DNA of 36,752 nt from Thioalkalivibrio sp. (GCA_011389655.1 JAABTX010000026.1:1-36752), one strand, 5' to 3'. Positions 8,083 through 16,791 are shown, counted from the first letter of the stretch. The notes: generated by a model from the sequence alone, not told the origin. Made by a program: numbers and translations.

Positions 8083-8730
8083 TCACCAGCGACCGTCCCA
8101 ACGCAGGAAGTTGTTCAGCAGGCGCAGCCCGTCGGAGGCGCTCTTTTCGGGATGGCACTGCATGGCGAACATCGAGTCGCGCGCGATCACCGAGGCGAAG
8201 GGCTGACCATAGTCGGTCTCGCCGACGACGTCCTCCCGCCGGGCCGCCAGCACGCGGTAGCTGTGCACGAAGTAGAACCAGGATTCCTCCGGCAGCCCGT
8301 GCCAGAGCGGGTGGTCCTGGATCCGGCGCACGACGTTCCAGCCCATGTGCGGAATCTTCAGCCGGCGCCCGTTGCCGTCGATCGCGCGCTCCGGAAAACG
8401 CTCCACAGTGCCGGGGATCACGCCGAGGAGGTCCACGCCGCCGTTTTCGGCGCTCCAGTCGAGCAGGATCTGCTGGCCGAGGCACATGCCCAGGAAGGGG
8501 CGCGTGGTGGCCAGTTCCGGCAGGACCCGGTCGAGCCCCAGCGCGCGCAGTTCGCGCATCGCGTCGGCGGCCGCCCCCTGTCCGGGGAAGACGAGACGGT
8601 CCGCCTCGCGGATCAGCGCGAGGTCACTGGTCAGCAGGACCTGCGTGTCGGGGGGCGCCTCGTGGCGGAGCGCGCGCTCCACCGAGTGCAGGTTGCCCAT
8701 GCCGTAGTCGATTACGGCGACGCTTTGCAT
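8083..8730 (-). CDS. hisH: Imidazole glycerol phosphate synthase, glutaminase subunit
   Basis: 215-residue class I glutamine amidotransferase that channels ammonia to HisF. The catalytic triad is visible as Cys83 in GMCLGQQ and His193/Glu195 in MQCHPEKS. The N-terminus VAVIDYGMGNLHSV is canonical, and the oxyanion strand reads PGQGAA. Length is normal. It lies 28 bp after hisB on the same strand. Confidence 0.96.
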   Translation of the reverse strand: MQSVAVIDYGMGNLHSVERALRHEAPPDTQVLLTSDLALIREADRLVFPGQGAAADAMRELRALGLDRVLPELATTRPFLGMCLGQQILLDWSAENGGVDLLGVIPGTVERFPERAIDGNGRRLKIPHMGWNVVRRIQDHPLWHGLPEESWFYFVHSYRVLAARREDVVGETDYGQPFASVIARDSMFAMQCHPEKSASDGLRLLNNFLRWDGRW

Positions 8731-8758
8731 GCGGGAACGCCCCCTAGATTCCTTCCCC

Positions 8759-9352
8759 TTACAGGGCGCCCTTGGTGGACGGCGTGACTTCGGTCATGCG
8801 TGGATCCGGCTCTGCCGCCATGCGCAGCGCACGCCCGAAGGCCTTGAAGATGGTCTCCGCGACATGATGGGCATTGTTGCCCCGCAGGCCATCGATGTGC
8901 AGTGTCATCCGGGCATGGTTGACCAGTCCCTGGAAGAATTCGTGGAACAGATCGACGTCGAACTGGCCGATGTGCGAACGCCGGAAATCGGCGTGCATCT
9001 CCAGCCCCGGCCGCCCGGAGAAGTCGATCACCACCCGCGAGAGGGCCTCGTCCAGCGGCACGTAGGCATGTCCGTAGCGGCGGATGCCCGTCTTGTCGCC
9101 GAGCGCCTGGGCCAGCGCCTGGCCGATCGTGATGCCGATGTCCTCGACGGTGTGGTGCGCGTCGATCTGCAGGTCGCCCTCCGCCTGTACGTCGAGATCG
9201 ACCACGCCGTGCCGGGCGACCTGGTCGAGCATGTGTTCCAGGAAGGGGATGCCGGTCACGAAACGGCCACTCCCGCTGCCATCGAGATTCAGCTCGACCC
9301 GGATCCGGGTCTCCAGTGTGTCGCGTTGAACGACCGCGGTACGCGCTCTCAT
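8759..9352 (-). CDS. hisB: Imidazoleglycerol-phosphate dehydratase
   Basis: 197-residue monofunctional dehydratase; the enterobacterial phosphatase domain is absent. It removes water from imidazole glycerol phosphate using a Mn cluster bound by the two repeats DAHHTVEDI and NNAHHVAET, both intact. GIPFLEHML and [16 protein letters not shown] are also typical. It is the first gene of the hisB-H-A-F-E run. No clear Shine-Dalgarno precedes ATG 9352, and a candidate promoter lies immediately upstream. Confidence 0.96.
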   Translation of the reverse strand: MRARTAVVQRDTLETRIRVELNLDGSGSGRFVTGIPFLEHMLDQVARHGVVDLDVQAEGDLQIDAHHTVEDIGITIGQALAQALGDKTGIRRYGHAYVPLDEALSRVVIDFSGRPGLEMHADFRRSHIGQFDVDLFHEFFQGLVNHARMTLHIDGLRGNNAHHVAETIFKAFGRALRMAAEPDPRMTEVTPSTKGAL

Positions 9353-9359
9353 GATTCCG

Positions 9360-9387
9360 ATGCTATCGCAAAAACCCAGTTTGGCAA
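9360..9387 (-). promoter_or_regulatory. Candidate sigma-70 promoter for hisB
   Basis: On the minus strand TTGCCA (9382-9387) and TAGCAT (9360-9365) are 16 bases apart and match four or five positions of each consensus hexamer. Transcription would begin close to the hisB ATG at 9352, giving a very short or absent leader, which fits the lack of a ribosome site. This is a pattern match only. Confidence 0.3.
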
Positions 9388-9433
9388 GCTTCTGTTCGAC
9401 AAGAGGCCAACACCCGAGCGGATATCAACCCCA

Positions 9434-9861
9434 GTAGGAGCGGCTTCCAGCCACGATCCGGCGCCAGACCACCCAATCGCCTCCCGTAGGAGCGGCTTCC
9501 AGCCGCGATCAGGCGCCGGACCAGCCAATCGCCTCCCGTAGGAGCGGCTTCCAGCCGCGATCAGGCGCCGGACCAGCCAATCGCCTCCCGTAGGAGCGGC
9601 TTCCAGCCGCGATCAGGCGCCGGACCAGCCAATCGCCTCCCGTAGGAGCGGCTTCCAGCCGCGATCAGGCGCCGGACCAGCCAATCGCCTCCCGTAGGAG
9701 CGGCTTCCAGCCGCGATCCGGCGCCGGACCAGCCAATCGCCCTCGTAGGAGCGGCTTCCAGCCGCGATCAGGCGCCGGACCAGCCAATCGCCCTCGTAGG
9801 AGCGGCTTCCAGCCGCGATCAGGCGCCGGACCAGCCAATCGCGGCTGGAAGCCGCTCCTAC
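9434..9861. repeat. Tandem array of eight 52-bp REP units capped by an inverted half-unit
   Basis: Copies start at 9434, 9486, 9538, 9590, 9642, 9694, 9745 and 9796 (period 52, the last two intervals 51). Each starts GTAGGAGCGGCTTCCAGCCG and continues through CGCCGGACCAGCCAATCGCC. The first copy has three or four substitutions and the next four are identical. At 9841-9861 the array ends in the reverse complement of the palindrome, so the last unit could fold into a large hairpin. It lies between the hisB promoter and the end of the unknown gene at 9868-10290. There is no coding evidence. Confidence 0.95.
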
Positions 9862-9867
9862 GAGGAT

Positions 9868-10290
9868 TCAGGAATCGGCCCTCTGGCCGATCAGCAGGGC
9901 CTCCGGTACCGCGCACTTGATGGCCGCGGGGATCTCGAGGCAGAGGCCGGGCTGCGCCTGAACCGACACCCAGAGCGTGTTGATGCGCAGGTTCATCTCG
10001 ACGAAGGCAACGACCTCGCCATAACCCTCCAGAACCTCGTGGATTGCCTGCAGGCGCTGGCGGATCTCGGCGTCGCTGCGCCGCTTGAGCCCGGGGATCA
10101 GCATCATGAAGTCGGCCAGCCGGCGGCCACGCTCGTCGCGTTTGGGAAGCCGCCGCCACAGCGGCTCGATCGGCTGGAAGGCGCAGGCGGGCCGCACGCC
10201 GGCCCGGTCCGCCGGGACGGTGTCCGAGCCCAGCGGTTCGATTGCCCCGGTGGCCGGGACCGGCTTCGGGATCCTGGGCCTTTGCGGCAT
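9868..10290 (-). CDS. Conserved-looking hypothetical protein, 140 residues
   Basis: I do not recognise the family. The start at 10290 (MPQRPRIPKP) is preferred because CCAGGAGCGC precedes it; an in-frame ATG at 10392 would run into the soxZ terminator. The first 60 residues are proline-rich and basic. The second half looks folded: a helical segment GRRLADFMMLIPGLKRRSDA, a long helix to about residue 90, then alternating hydrophobic strands (VVAFVEMNLRINTLWVSV) and EIPAAIKCAVPEALLIGQ. No signal peptide or membrane helix is seen. It lies downstream of soxYZ on the same strand but beyond an intrinsic terminator, so it is likely a separate unit. Strand-specific codon pattern supports real coding. 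Confidence 0.6.
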   Translation of the reverse strand: MPQRPRIPKPVPATGAIEPLGSDTVPADRAGVRPACAFQPIEPLWRRLPKRDERGRRLADFMMLIPGLKRRSDAEIRQRLQAIHEVLEGYGEVVAFVEMNLRINTLWVSVQAQPGLCLEIPAAIKCAVPEALLIGQRADS

Positions 10291-10392
10291 GGTGCGCTCC
10301 TGGATTCCTGGCGGGTGGGCCCACCAGGCCCCAACGGTTCGTCCTTTGCCCTCGACTCTACGTCGCCTTTGGCGCCCGCGAAAAGCAGGCAC

Positions 10393-10417
10393 AAAAAAGC
10401 CGGGGACGTGCCCCGGC
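10393..10417 (-). terminator. Intrinsic terminator of soxYZ
   Basis: On the minus strand GCCGGGG and CCCCGGC form a seven-base-pair stem around five bases, followed by a run of six T. It lies 29 bases past the soxZ stop. This is the clearest Rho-independent terminator in the window. Confidence 0.92.
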
Positions 10418-10445
10418 CTTGTTGGCCTTGTTGGTCTCGAGAGGC

Positions 10446-10748
10446 TCAGCCGACGGTGGTCTCGACGCTGTCGCTCTCACCCTTGTTGTCGGTCCACGAG
10501 AGCTTCAGGTTGTCGCCCGAGCTGCCCTCGAACTGGAACTGGAAGAAGGGGTTCCGGGAGATGGTGACGTTCCAGTAGGCGGTCATCACGGTGTTGCCCT
10601 CACTCTCCGCCAGCACGGTCTGGATGTGGTGGGGCGGGATCAGGTTGCCGGCGCTGTCCTTGGCGGTGCCGGTTTCCATCGGATGGGTCATCAGGGCGCG
10701 TACGGTGACGATGCCGTCGCGTTCCGCGGCACGAATGCGAATGCTCAT
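10446..10748 (-). CDS. soxZ: Thiosulfate oxidation carrier protein SoxZ
   Basis: 100 residues. SoxZ forms a periplasmic heterodimer with SoxY, the carrier whose swinging cysteine holds thiosulfate-derived intermediates. Features typical of the family are the start MSIRIRA, MTHPMETG, the IPPHHIQ strand, and WNVTISRNPFFQFQF. It has no signal of its own and is probably exported with SoxY by the Tat system. A strong ribosome site (GGAGGTAGAACA) precedes the ATG. It follows soxY by 48 bp and is ended by an intrinsic terminator. soxA, soxB and soxX are not in the window. Confidence 0.96.
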   Translation of the reverse strand: MSIRIRAAERDGIVTVRALMTHPMETGTAKDSAGNLIPPHHIQTVLAESEGNTVMTAYWNVTISRNPFFQFQFEGSSGDNLKLSWTDNKGESDSVETTVG

Positions 10749-10796
10749 TGTTCTACCTCCAGAAATTGGGAATGTCGGATGGGGTGTTCCGGACGC

Positions 10797-11267
10797 TTAG
10801 CCGCCGCAGCCACCGATGGTGACCTTCACTTCGCGGCTGGCCTTGTACCAGCTGCCGTTCGACTTCACGGTCGCGACCACGTCGGAGGACTCGCCCATCT
10901 TGATGCGGGTGGCGAACATCGGCACGGCGCCAGCCCCGAGGATGTACTTGGAGGTCAGGGGGGAGCCGTTCTCGACCACGAACAGGGCCATTTCGCTCAC
11001 ATCGGACATCCCGGTCTCCACGGTCACCGGCACGACCATGCCGTTCTCCGCGATTTCCGGGGCGGTGATTTCAATATCGCCTTCTTCCATTTCCGTAGTG
11101 CCGAGCGCGGCCTCCAGGGCGTCTTCATAACCGCGCGTCTCGAAGACGTCGGCCGGGAAGGCGGCCAGGAGCTTGCTGGGAGCCAGCAGGCCGGCTCCAA
11201 CGGCGACGCCGACGGTGCCGGCGGCCAGGCTTCCTTTCAGAAAGACACGGCGCTTGTTGCTTGTCAT
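10797..11267 (-). CDS. soxY: Thiosulfate oxidation carrier protein SoxY
   Basis: 156 residues. The N-terminus has a twin-arginine signal (KRRVFLKGSLAAG, Arg 6-7) with cleavage expected near residue 36. The C-terminus ends VTIGGCGG, the swinging arm whose Cys154 carries the sulfur substrate. Between them is the immunoglobulin-like SoxY domain (VPVTVETGMSDVSEMALFVV). The protein acts in the periplasm with SoxZ in thiosulfate oxidation. A ribosome site GAGGAG precedes the ATG. soxYZ stands alone here, an arrangement known in gammaproteobacteria that scatter their sox genes. Confidence 0.97.
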   Translation of the reverse strand: MTSNKRRVFLKGSLAAGTVGVAVGAGLLAPSKLLAAFPADVFETRGYEDALEAALGTTEMEEGDIEITAPEIAENGMVVPVTVETGMSDVSEMALFVVENGSPLTSKYILGAGAVPMFATRIKMGESSDVVATVKSNGSWYKASREVKVTIGGCGG

Positions 11268-11560
11268 GGAGTTCTCCTCTCATCTTTGGTTCGGTCCGGA
11301 TCGTCCGGGGCGTCGGGATGGAAACGCCTGTGGTACGGACGAGCCTTCAGACAAATCTATTCCAACAGCGGTTCAGCGAAAACCCGCAGGCGCGACCCGC
11401 CGGGCGGCGCCGGGAGGCCGGAAGCCCCGGGGGACGCGCCTGAACGCCGCCATCTGGCAGCGAACCATGGAGTCTAGACCATACTCGAGGGGGTATGCGA
11501 AATGCAGCGCCCCGCTCTCCCCTTTACACTAGCACCACCAATCCCGTTGCGCCTGCCACC
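11268..11560. promoter_or_regulatory. Divergent intergenic region, soxY / lptM-lysA
   Basis: 293 bp with no credible coding frame, so it must hold the promoters for soxYZ on minus and lptM-lysA on plus. A weak palindrome, ATACTCGAGGGGGTAT, is at 11481-11496. I see no clear -35/-10 pair. Confidence 0.4.
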
Positions 11561-11689
11561 ATGCCCTGCAAAGCCCAGCTCGTCTTCATCGCCGTGATCG
11601 TCGTCCTCGGGTCCCTGCAGATCCTTGCGAGCTGTGGTCAGAAGGGCGACCTGTACCTGCCGGAGGACGCCCCCGAGGAGCGCCGCTGA
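11561..11689 (+). CDS. lptM: LPS translocon maturation lipoprotein LptM (YifL-like)
   Basis: 42 residues. An N-terminal hydrophobic signal is followed by the lipobox LASC and then CGQKGDLYLP, the diagnostic start of mature LptM/YifL lipoproteins. In E. coli LptM helps LptD oxidation and assembly in the outer membrane. The position directly before lysA, overlapping it by one base (TGATG), is the usual context. ATG 11561 is chosen because it gives a normal short signal peptide; an in-frame ATG at 11495 would add 22 residues. Confidence 0.88.
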   Translation: MPCKAQLVFIAVIVVLGSLQILASCGQKGDLYLPEDAPEERR

Positions 11690-12942
11690 TGGACCATTTC
11701 GCGCTGCACAACGACGTGCTGCACTGCGAGGGTGTGGCACTGGATACGCTGGCCGAGGTGGTCGGGACGCCCGCCTACGTCTATTCCCGTGCCACGCTGA
11801 CCCGTCACTACCGGGCCTTCACCGCCGCGCTGGCGGACATTCCGCACCGCGTCTGCTTCGCGGTGAAGGCGAACTCCAGCCTCGCGGTGCTGAACGTGCT
11901 CGCCCGCCTGGGTTCGGGGTTCGACATCGTGTCCGGCGGCGAACTCGAGCGCGTGCTGCGCGCTGGCGGGTTGCCGGGCGGGATCGTCTTCTCCGGCGTC
12001 GGCAAGACCGCGGACGAGATGCGACGCGCGCTGCAGGTGGGCATCCACTGCTTCAACATCGAATCCGGGCCCGAACTGGCGCTGCTGAACCGCGTTGCCG
12101 GGGAGATGGAGCGGCGGGCGCCGATCTCGATCCGGGTGAACCCGGACGTGGACGCCGAGACCCATCCCTACATCGCCACCGGTCTGCGCGAGAACAAGTT
12201 CGGCGTGGACGGGGACGCGGCGCTGGCGCTCTACCGCGAGGCGGCTGCGCTGCCCAACGTGGCGATCCGCGGGGTCGGCTTCCACATCGGATCGCAGCTG
12301 ACCCGCCTGACGCCCTTCACCGACGCGCTGGAGCGTGTCCTCGCGCTGGCTGACCGCCTGCGCGCGGAGGGGATCGCGCTGGAACACATCGATGTGGGCG
12401 GCGGTCTCGGCGTGCGCTACCGGGACGAGGCGCCGCCGGAACCGGCCGACTACGCGGCCGCGCTCAAGCAGGTGCTCGCGGGCCGGAACCTGCAGGTGCT
12501 GCTGGAGCCGGGGCGCGCGATCGCGGCGAACGCCGGCATCTTCCTGACGCGTGTGGAGTTCCTGAAGCACACCGAGCACAAGGACTTCGCGATCGTCGAC
12601 GGGGCGATGAACGACCTGATCCGGCCCGCGCTTTACGGTGCCTGGCAGGAGATCGTGCCGGTCCGGCCGCGCGGCGGGCCCGGCCGCGTCTACGACGTGG
12701 TCGGCCCGGTCTGCGAGACCGGCGACTTCCTGGGCCGCGAGCGGGAACTGACGCTGGCCGAGGGGGATCTGCTGGCGGTGCGTTCCGCCGGCGCCTACGG
12801 CTTCGTGATGGCCGGAAACTACAACAGCCGCCCGCGGCCGCCGGAGGTCATGGTGGACGGCGACCGCTTCCAGATCGTGAACCGGCGCGAGCAGGTGGAT
12901 CACCTGATGATGCGCGAGAGCATGCTTCCGGTGGATGCCTGA
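11689..12942 (+). CDS. lysA: Diaminopimelate decarboxylase
   Basis: 417 residues. PLP-dependent enzyme converting meso-diaminopimelate to lysine. Lys60 in CFAVKANSS binds PLP. Other family features are FHIGSQ, the phosphate-binding GGGLGV, the EPGR motif, and VCETGDFL with the catalytic cysteine of the opposite subunit. Length is standard. It sits between lptM and a methyltransferase, overlapping each by one base, and shares a locus with dapF, so the two last DAP/lysine steps are probably co-transcribed. Confidence 0.96.
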   Translation: MDHFALHNDVLHCEGVALDTLAEVVGTPAYVYSRATLTRHYRAFTAALADIPHRVCFAVKANSSLAVLNVLARLGSGFDIVSGGELERVLRAGGLPGGIVFSGVGKTADEMRRALQVGIHCFNIESGPELALLNRVAGEMERRAPISIRVNPDVDAETHPYIATGLRENKFGVDGDAALALYREAAALPNVAIRGVGFHIGSQLTRLTPFTDALERVLALADRLRAEGIALEHIDVGGGLGVRYRDEAPPEPADYAAALKQVLAGRNLQVLLEPGRAIAANAGIFLTRVEFLKHTEHKDFAIVDGAMNDLIRPALYGAWQEIVPVRPRGGPGRVYDVVGPVCETGDFLGRERELTLAEGDLLAVRSAGAYGFVMAGNYNSRPRPPEVMVDGDRFQIVNRREQVDHLMMRESMLPVDA

Positions 12943-13601
12943 TGGAGCGGCGGCCCGAACCGGAGCTGATGCTGGGGGAGGACCAGGCCCGCGCCTATGC
13001 CGAGGCCGACTTCAGCGAGCCGCACGAGCACTTCGTTGACCTGTTCGCCGAGCGTTTCCCAGAGCCGGTCAGCGGGACGGTCCTGGATCTCGGCTGCGGT
13101 CCCGGGGACGTGAGCCTGCGCTTCGCTGCGCGCTACCCCGCCTGCCTGGTCGACGGGATCGACGGATCGCCCGCGATGCTGGCCGCCGGGGCGGAGACGC
13201 GACGCCGCCATCCTGCCGGGCCCCGGGTCCGGCTGGGGCCGGGGCTGCTGCCCGCGGCCTGTGGTCCGGCGGCGCCCTATGACACGATCATCAGCAACAG
13301 CCTGTTGCACCACCTTCACGACCCGCGGGTCCTCTGGGCGGTGATCCTGCGCGACGGCGCGCCGGGCGCCCGCGTGTTCGTGATGGACCTGTGCCGCCCC
13401 GACACCCCGGAGCGGGCCGCGGCCCTGGTCGCCGCGCACGCGGAGGGCGAACCCGAGGTGCTGAGACGCGACTTCGAACACTCACTCTACGCGGCGTTCA
13501 CGCCGGACGAGGTGCGCGGCCAGTTGCGGGAGGCGGGGCTCGACGCCCTCCGCGTGGAACAGGTCAGCGACCGGCACCTGCTGGTGTGGGGGCGCCTGTG
13601 A
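12942..13601 (+). CDS. Class I SAM-dependent methyltransferase, substrate unknown
   Basis: 219 residues with a Rossmann methyltransferase fold. Motif I is [10 protein letters not shown] (around residues 46-55), the acidic motif II follows as [11 protein letters not shown], and the post-I segment reads [16 protein letters not shown], typical of small-molecule methyltransferases of the ubiquinone/menaquinone or Methyltransf_11/25 type. The substrate cannot be read from sequence. Its start overlaps the lysA stop by one base and dapF begins 22 bp after its stop, so it is embedded in the lysine operon. Confidence 0.8.
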   Translation: MERRPEPELMLGEDQARAYAEADFSEPHEHFVDLFAERFPEPVSGTVLDLGCGPGDVSLRFAARYPACLVDGIDGSPAMLAAGAETRRRHPAGPRVRLGPGLLPAACGPAAPYDTIISNSLLHHLHDPRVLWAVILRDGAPGARVFVMDLCRPDTPERAAALVAAHAEGEPEVLRRDFEHSLYAAFTPDEVRGQLREAGLDALRVEQVSDRHLLVWGRL

Positions 13602-13623
13602 GCCCTGCACCGGGGGTGCCGCG

Positions 13624-14505
13624 ATGACGGATCCCGGCCGTCGCCCCCCGGGCTCGGAAGCGGGCCTCAGGGGCCTGGCCTTTGCCAAGATGCACGGACT
13701 GGGCAACGACTTCGTGGTGATCGACGGTGTGCGCCAGCAGGTCGACCTGAGCCCGGACGACGTGCGCTTGCTGGCCGACCGGCACTTCGGCGTGGGCTGC
13801 GACCAGGTGCTGCTTGTCGAGCCACCTTCCGATCCGGCCACGGCGCTGTTTCGCTACCGTATCTACAATGCCGATGGCGGCGAGGTGGAGCAGTGTGGCA
13901 ACGGCGCCCGCTGTTTCGCGGTCTTCGTGCGTGAGCAGGGGCTGACGCAGGCGGACACCATCGCGGTGGAGACGCGCGCCGGCCCGATCGTGCTGCAGGT
14001 GGAGCCGGACGGACAGGTCCGGGTGGACATGGGCCGGCCGTGCTTCGAGCCCGCGGACATCCCCTTCCTCGCGGAGGCGGCAGCCGAAGAATATGCCCTC
14101 GACGTGGACGGCACGATCCTGAGCATCGGAGCGGTCTCGATGGGCAACCCGCACGCGGTGATCCTGGTCGACGACGTCCGTACCGCCGCAGTGGGCCGAC
14201 TCGGCCCGCTGATCGAGCACCATCCGCGGTTTCCGAACCGCGTGAACGCCGGTTTCGCGGCCATCCGCGACCGCGGGCGCATCGACCTGCGGGTGCACGA
14301 ACGCGGCGTCGGCGAGACGCTGGCCTGCGGCACCGGCGCCTGCGCGGCAATGGCCGTCGCACGCCGCCGGGGGCTGGTCGATGCGCGGGCGCGGGTCCAT
14401 CTGCCCGGCGGGAGCCTTGTGCTAAGCTGGACCGGACTGGGCACGGATCCCGTCTGGATGACCGGCCCGGCCACCACCGTATTCCAGGGTCGAATCAAGC
14501 CATGA
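13624..14505 (+). CDS. dapF: Diaminopimelate epimerase
   Basis: 293 residues. It interconverts LL- and meso-diaminopimelate for peptidoglycan and lysine. The two catalytic cysteines are Cys91 in EQCGNGAR and Cys235 in LACGTGAC, 144 residues apart as in characterised DapF (73 and 217). The whole protein is therefore about 18 residues longer at the N-terminus than usual, and the family start would correspond to Leu18 (CTG) before [15 protein letters not shown] 13624 is retained because no other ATG/GTG fits. The stop overlaps the next gene by four bases. Confidence 0.94.
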   Translation: MTDPGRRPPGSEAGLRGLAFAKMHGLGNDFVVIDGVRQQVDLSPDDVRLLADRHFGVGCDQVLLVEPPSDPATALFRYRIYNADGGEVEQCGNGARCFAVFVREQGLTQADTIAVETRAGPIVLQVEPDGQVRVDMGRPCFEPADIPFLAEAAAEEYALDVDGTILSIGAVSMGNPHAVILVDDVRTAAVGRLGPLIEHHPRFPNRVNAGFAAIRDRGRIDLRVHERGVGETLACGTGACAAMAVARRRGLVDARARVHLPGGSLVLSWTGLGTDPVWMTGPATTVFQGRIKP

Positions 14506-15200
14506 CTGCCAGTTCTCCGCGCACCGAACCCGATTTTCCCACCGAGGACGCCGTCGAGGCCTTCCTGCGCGAGCACCCCGATTTCTTCGAGCGTCACCTG
14601 TCGCTGCTCGACGTGCTGCGCCTGCCCCATCCGGCGGGTGGCTCGGTGTCGCTGATCGAGCGCCAGGTCTCGCTGCTGCGGGAAAAGAACCGCTACCTCG
14701 AGCAGCGCATGGCGGAACTGGTCGAGCGTGCCCGGGAGAACGAGCGCATGGGCCTGCACCTGCATCGGCTGGCGCGCACGCTGATGCACGCCGAGGGCCT
14801 GGACGCGGTCCTGGCGCTCACCCAGGAGGCGCTGCGCGACGAGCTGAAGGCCGAGCTGGTGAGTATCCGCCTGGCGGCGCAGGACAGCAGCGATCTGCAC
14901 CGCCTCGCGCCCGTGGAACTCGAGCAGTTCGAGGAGCTGTTCGCGCGTGGCCGGGCGATATGCGGACGCCTGCCGCGTCCCGCACTCGAGGCGCTGTTCG
15001 GCGACGATGCCGCGGGCATTGGCTCGGCGATCCTGATGCCGCTGTCGGTCGATGGCCGCAAGATCGGAGTCCTCGGGCTGGGCAGCCGATCGCCCGAGCG
15101 TTTTCTTCCCGACATGGGCACCTATTTCGTCACCCACCTGGGTGAATTGCTGGCCGAGGCCATCTGTTGTCATGACGCCCGCTGCTGCGCCACCGGGTAG
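14502..15200 (+). CDS. DUF484 family protein
   Basis: 232 residues. The N-terminus [27 protein letters not shown] is the DUF484 signature, followed by [16 protein letters not shown] and a coiled-coil, then a GAF-like domain ([18 protein letters not shown]). The function is not established; the gene is almost always found between dapF and xerC in gammaproteobacteria, as here. It overlaps dapF by four bases and xerC by 29 bases, so translation of the three is coupled. Confidence 0.92.
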   Translation: MTASSPRTEPDFPTEDAVEAFLREHPDFFERHLSLLDVLRLPHPAGGSVSLIERQVSLLREKNRYLEQRMAELVERARENERMGLHLHRLARTLMHAEGLDAVLALTQEALRDELKAELVSIRLAAQDSSDLHRLAPVELEQFEELFARGRAICGRLPRPALEALFGDDAAGIGSAILMPLSVDGRKIGVLGLGSRSPERFLPDMGTYFVTHLGELLAEAICCHDARCCATG

Positions 15201-16113
15201 GACCGCCGGCGGATCGGAGCAGCCCCGGGACGCCACCGTCCAGGCCTTCCTCGATCATCTTCGCGACGAACGCGGGCTGTCCGTGCATACCGTGTCGGCC
15301 TACGGGCGTGACCTCGACCGCCTGCGCGCCGGGTTTACCGGTGGCTGGGAGGACCTCGATCCCGCGGTGCTGCGTCGGATCGCCGCGGGGTTGGCCCGCG
15401 CAGGACGCAACCCGCGCAGCATTCAGCGGTTTCTCTCGGCCGCGCGCAGCTTCGGCCGGTGGGCGGTGCGCGAGGGCCTGCTGGAGAGCAGCCCGGCCGC
15501 AGCGCTGCGCGGTCCCCGGCCCCGGCGGCCACTGCCGCGGGCCCTTGACGTGGACCAGGCCTCGAGTGCGATGCTGCAGCCCTCGGAGCGGACCCTGGAC
15601 CGGCGCGACAGGGCGATGCTGGAGCTCCTCTACTCTTCAGGGCTGCGGCTTTCCGAGCTGACCGGGCTGGATCTCGGCCACCTGGACCTTGCGGGCGGGC
15701 TGGTGCGCGTGCTGGGCAAGGGCCGGCGCGAGCGCACCGTGCCGGTGGGACGCATGGCCGGCGCGGCCCTGCGCGACTGGCTCGCGGTGCGCCCCGAATG
15801 GGCCGGAGCCGCGGAGCCGGCGCTGTTCGTGTCGCGACGCGGGCGCAGGCTGGGCAACCGCGCGGTGCAGCGCCGACTGGCGCTGGCCGGACAGCGCGCG
15901 GGCCTCGGCGAGCGGCTGCACCCGCACCGGCTCCGGCATGCCTTCGCCAGTCACCTGCTGGAATCCAGCGGCGATCTGCGCGCGGTACAGGAGCTGCTGG
16001 GCCACGCGGATCTCGCGACCACGCAGATCTACACGCACCTGGATTTTCAGCACCTCGCGCAGGTCTACGATGGTGCCCATCCCCGGGCACGGCGCAAGAC
16101 GCACAAGACCTAA
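15172..16113 (+). CDS. xerC: Tyrosine recombinase XerC
   Basis: 313 residues. Site-specific recombinase that, with XerD, resolves chromosome dimers at dif. The catalytic set is complete: Arg159 (SGLRLSEL), Lys183 (GKGRRER), His252 and Arg255 (HPHRLRHAFASHLL), His278 (LLGHADL) and nucleophile Tyr287 (TTQIYTHL). An N-terminal SAM-like core-binding domain covers residues 20-105. The start overlaps the end of DUF484 by 29 bases. The first 18 residues are poorly conserved-looking and the true start could be slightly downstream. Confidence 0.95.
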   Translation: MTPAAAPPGRTAGGSEQPRDATVQAFLDHLRDERGLSVHTVSAYGRDLDRLRAGFTGGWEDLDPAVLRRIAAGLARAGRNPRSIQRFLSAARSFGRWAVREGLLESSPAAALRGPRPRRPLPRALDVDQASSAMLQPSERTLDRRDRAMLELLYSSGLRLSELTGLDLGHLDLAGGLVRVLGKGRRERTVPVGRMAGAALRDWLAVRPEWAGAAEPALFVSRRGRRLGNRAVQRRLALAGQRAGLGERLHPHRLRHAFASHLLESSGDLRAVQELLGHADLATTQIYTHLDFQHLAQVYDGAHPRARRKTHKT

Positions 16114-16139
16114 CGTGCGCAGAGCGGGGACTAGCCCGC

Positions 16140-16163
16140 GTAGGAGCGCGCCTTGCGCGCGAA
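16140..16163. repeat. Single REP palindrome between xerC and hslV
   Basis: GTAGGAGCGCGCCTTGCGCG and following bases form a palindrome related to the GTAGGAGCGAGC family near manC. It is a single copy 27 bp after the xerC stop and may act as an RNA stabiliser or terminator. Confidence 0.6.
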
Positions 16164-16236
16164 GCTTTGAAACGGGGCCGGCCCCACCGGGCAGCCCGTG
16201 CTGGCAGGCGCGCGGTGCGCGCACAGGAGGTCGTAC

Positions 16237-16791
16237 TTGGAACAGTTTCGCGGAACCACCATCGTCAGCGTGCGGCGCAACGGCGAGGTCACGCTCGGCG
16301 GTGACGGACAGGTGTCGCTGGGCAACACGGTGATGAAGGGCAACGCGCGCAAGGTGCGGCGCGTCCACCACGACCGGATCCTCGCGGGCTTCGCCGGCGG
16401 CACCGCCGACGCCTTCACGCTGTTCGAGCGCTTCGAGGGCATGCTGGAGAAGCACTCGGGGAACATGATGCGCGCTGCGGTGGAACTCGCGAAGGACTGG
16501 CGCATGGACCGGGCGCTGCGGCGGCTGGAGGCGCTGCTGGCGGTGGCCGACCGCGAGCACTCCTTCGTGATCTCCGGCAACGGCGACGTGATCGAGCCGG
16601 AGAACAGCCTGATCGCGATCGGCTCCGGCGGACCCTACGCCCAGGCGGCGGCGCGCGCGCTGCTGGAGAACACCGAACTGCCGGCGCGCGAGATCGTCGA
16701 ACGGAGTCTGGGGATCGCGGCCGACATCTGCATCTACACCAACCACCAGATCACGATGGAACACCTCGGGCCGGAACAGCAGAAGGCCTGA
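16237..16791 (+). CDS. hslV: ATP-dependent protease peptidase subunit HslV
   Basis: 184 residues. Proteasome-like threonine peptidase forming dodecamers with HslU. The start is TTG, chosen because AGGAGG lies seven bases upstream and gives (M)EQFRG before TTIVSVRR. The threonine after Gly6 would become the catalytic N-terminal residue after removal of a six-residue leader, a form common in other proteobacteria. [13 protein letters not shown] and the [14 protein letters not shown] region are canonical. It is followed by hslU after 138 bp. Confidence 0.95.
   Translation: MEQFRGTTIVSVRRNGEVTLGGDGQVSLGNTVMKGNARKVRRVHHDRILAGFAGGTADAFTLFERFEGMLEKHSGNMMRAAVELAKDWRMDRALRRLEALLAVADREHSFVISGNGDVIEPENSLIAIGSGGPYAQAAARALLENTELPAREIVERSLGIAADICIYTNHQITMEHLGPEQQKA

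Noticed and set aside
9434-9861. CRISPR array
   Set aside because: The whole 52-bp unit repeats including the would-be spacers, the units are palindromic REPs, and no cas genes are present.
10446-11267. Part of a complete sox operon
   Set aside because: Only soxY and soxZ are present, ended by a terminator; soxA, soxB, soxX and soxCD are not in the window.
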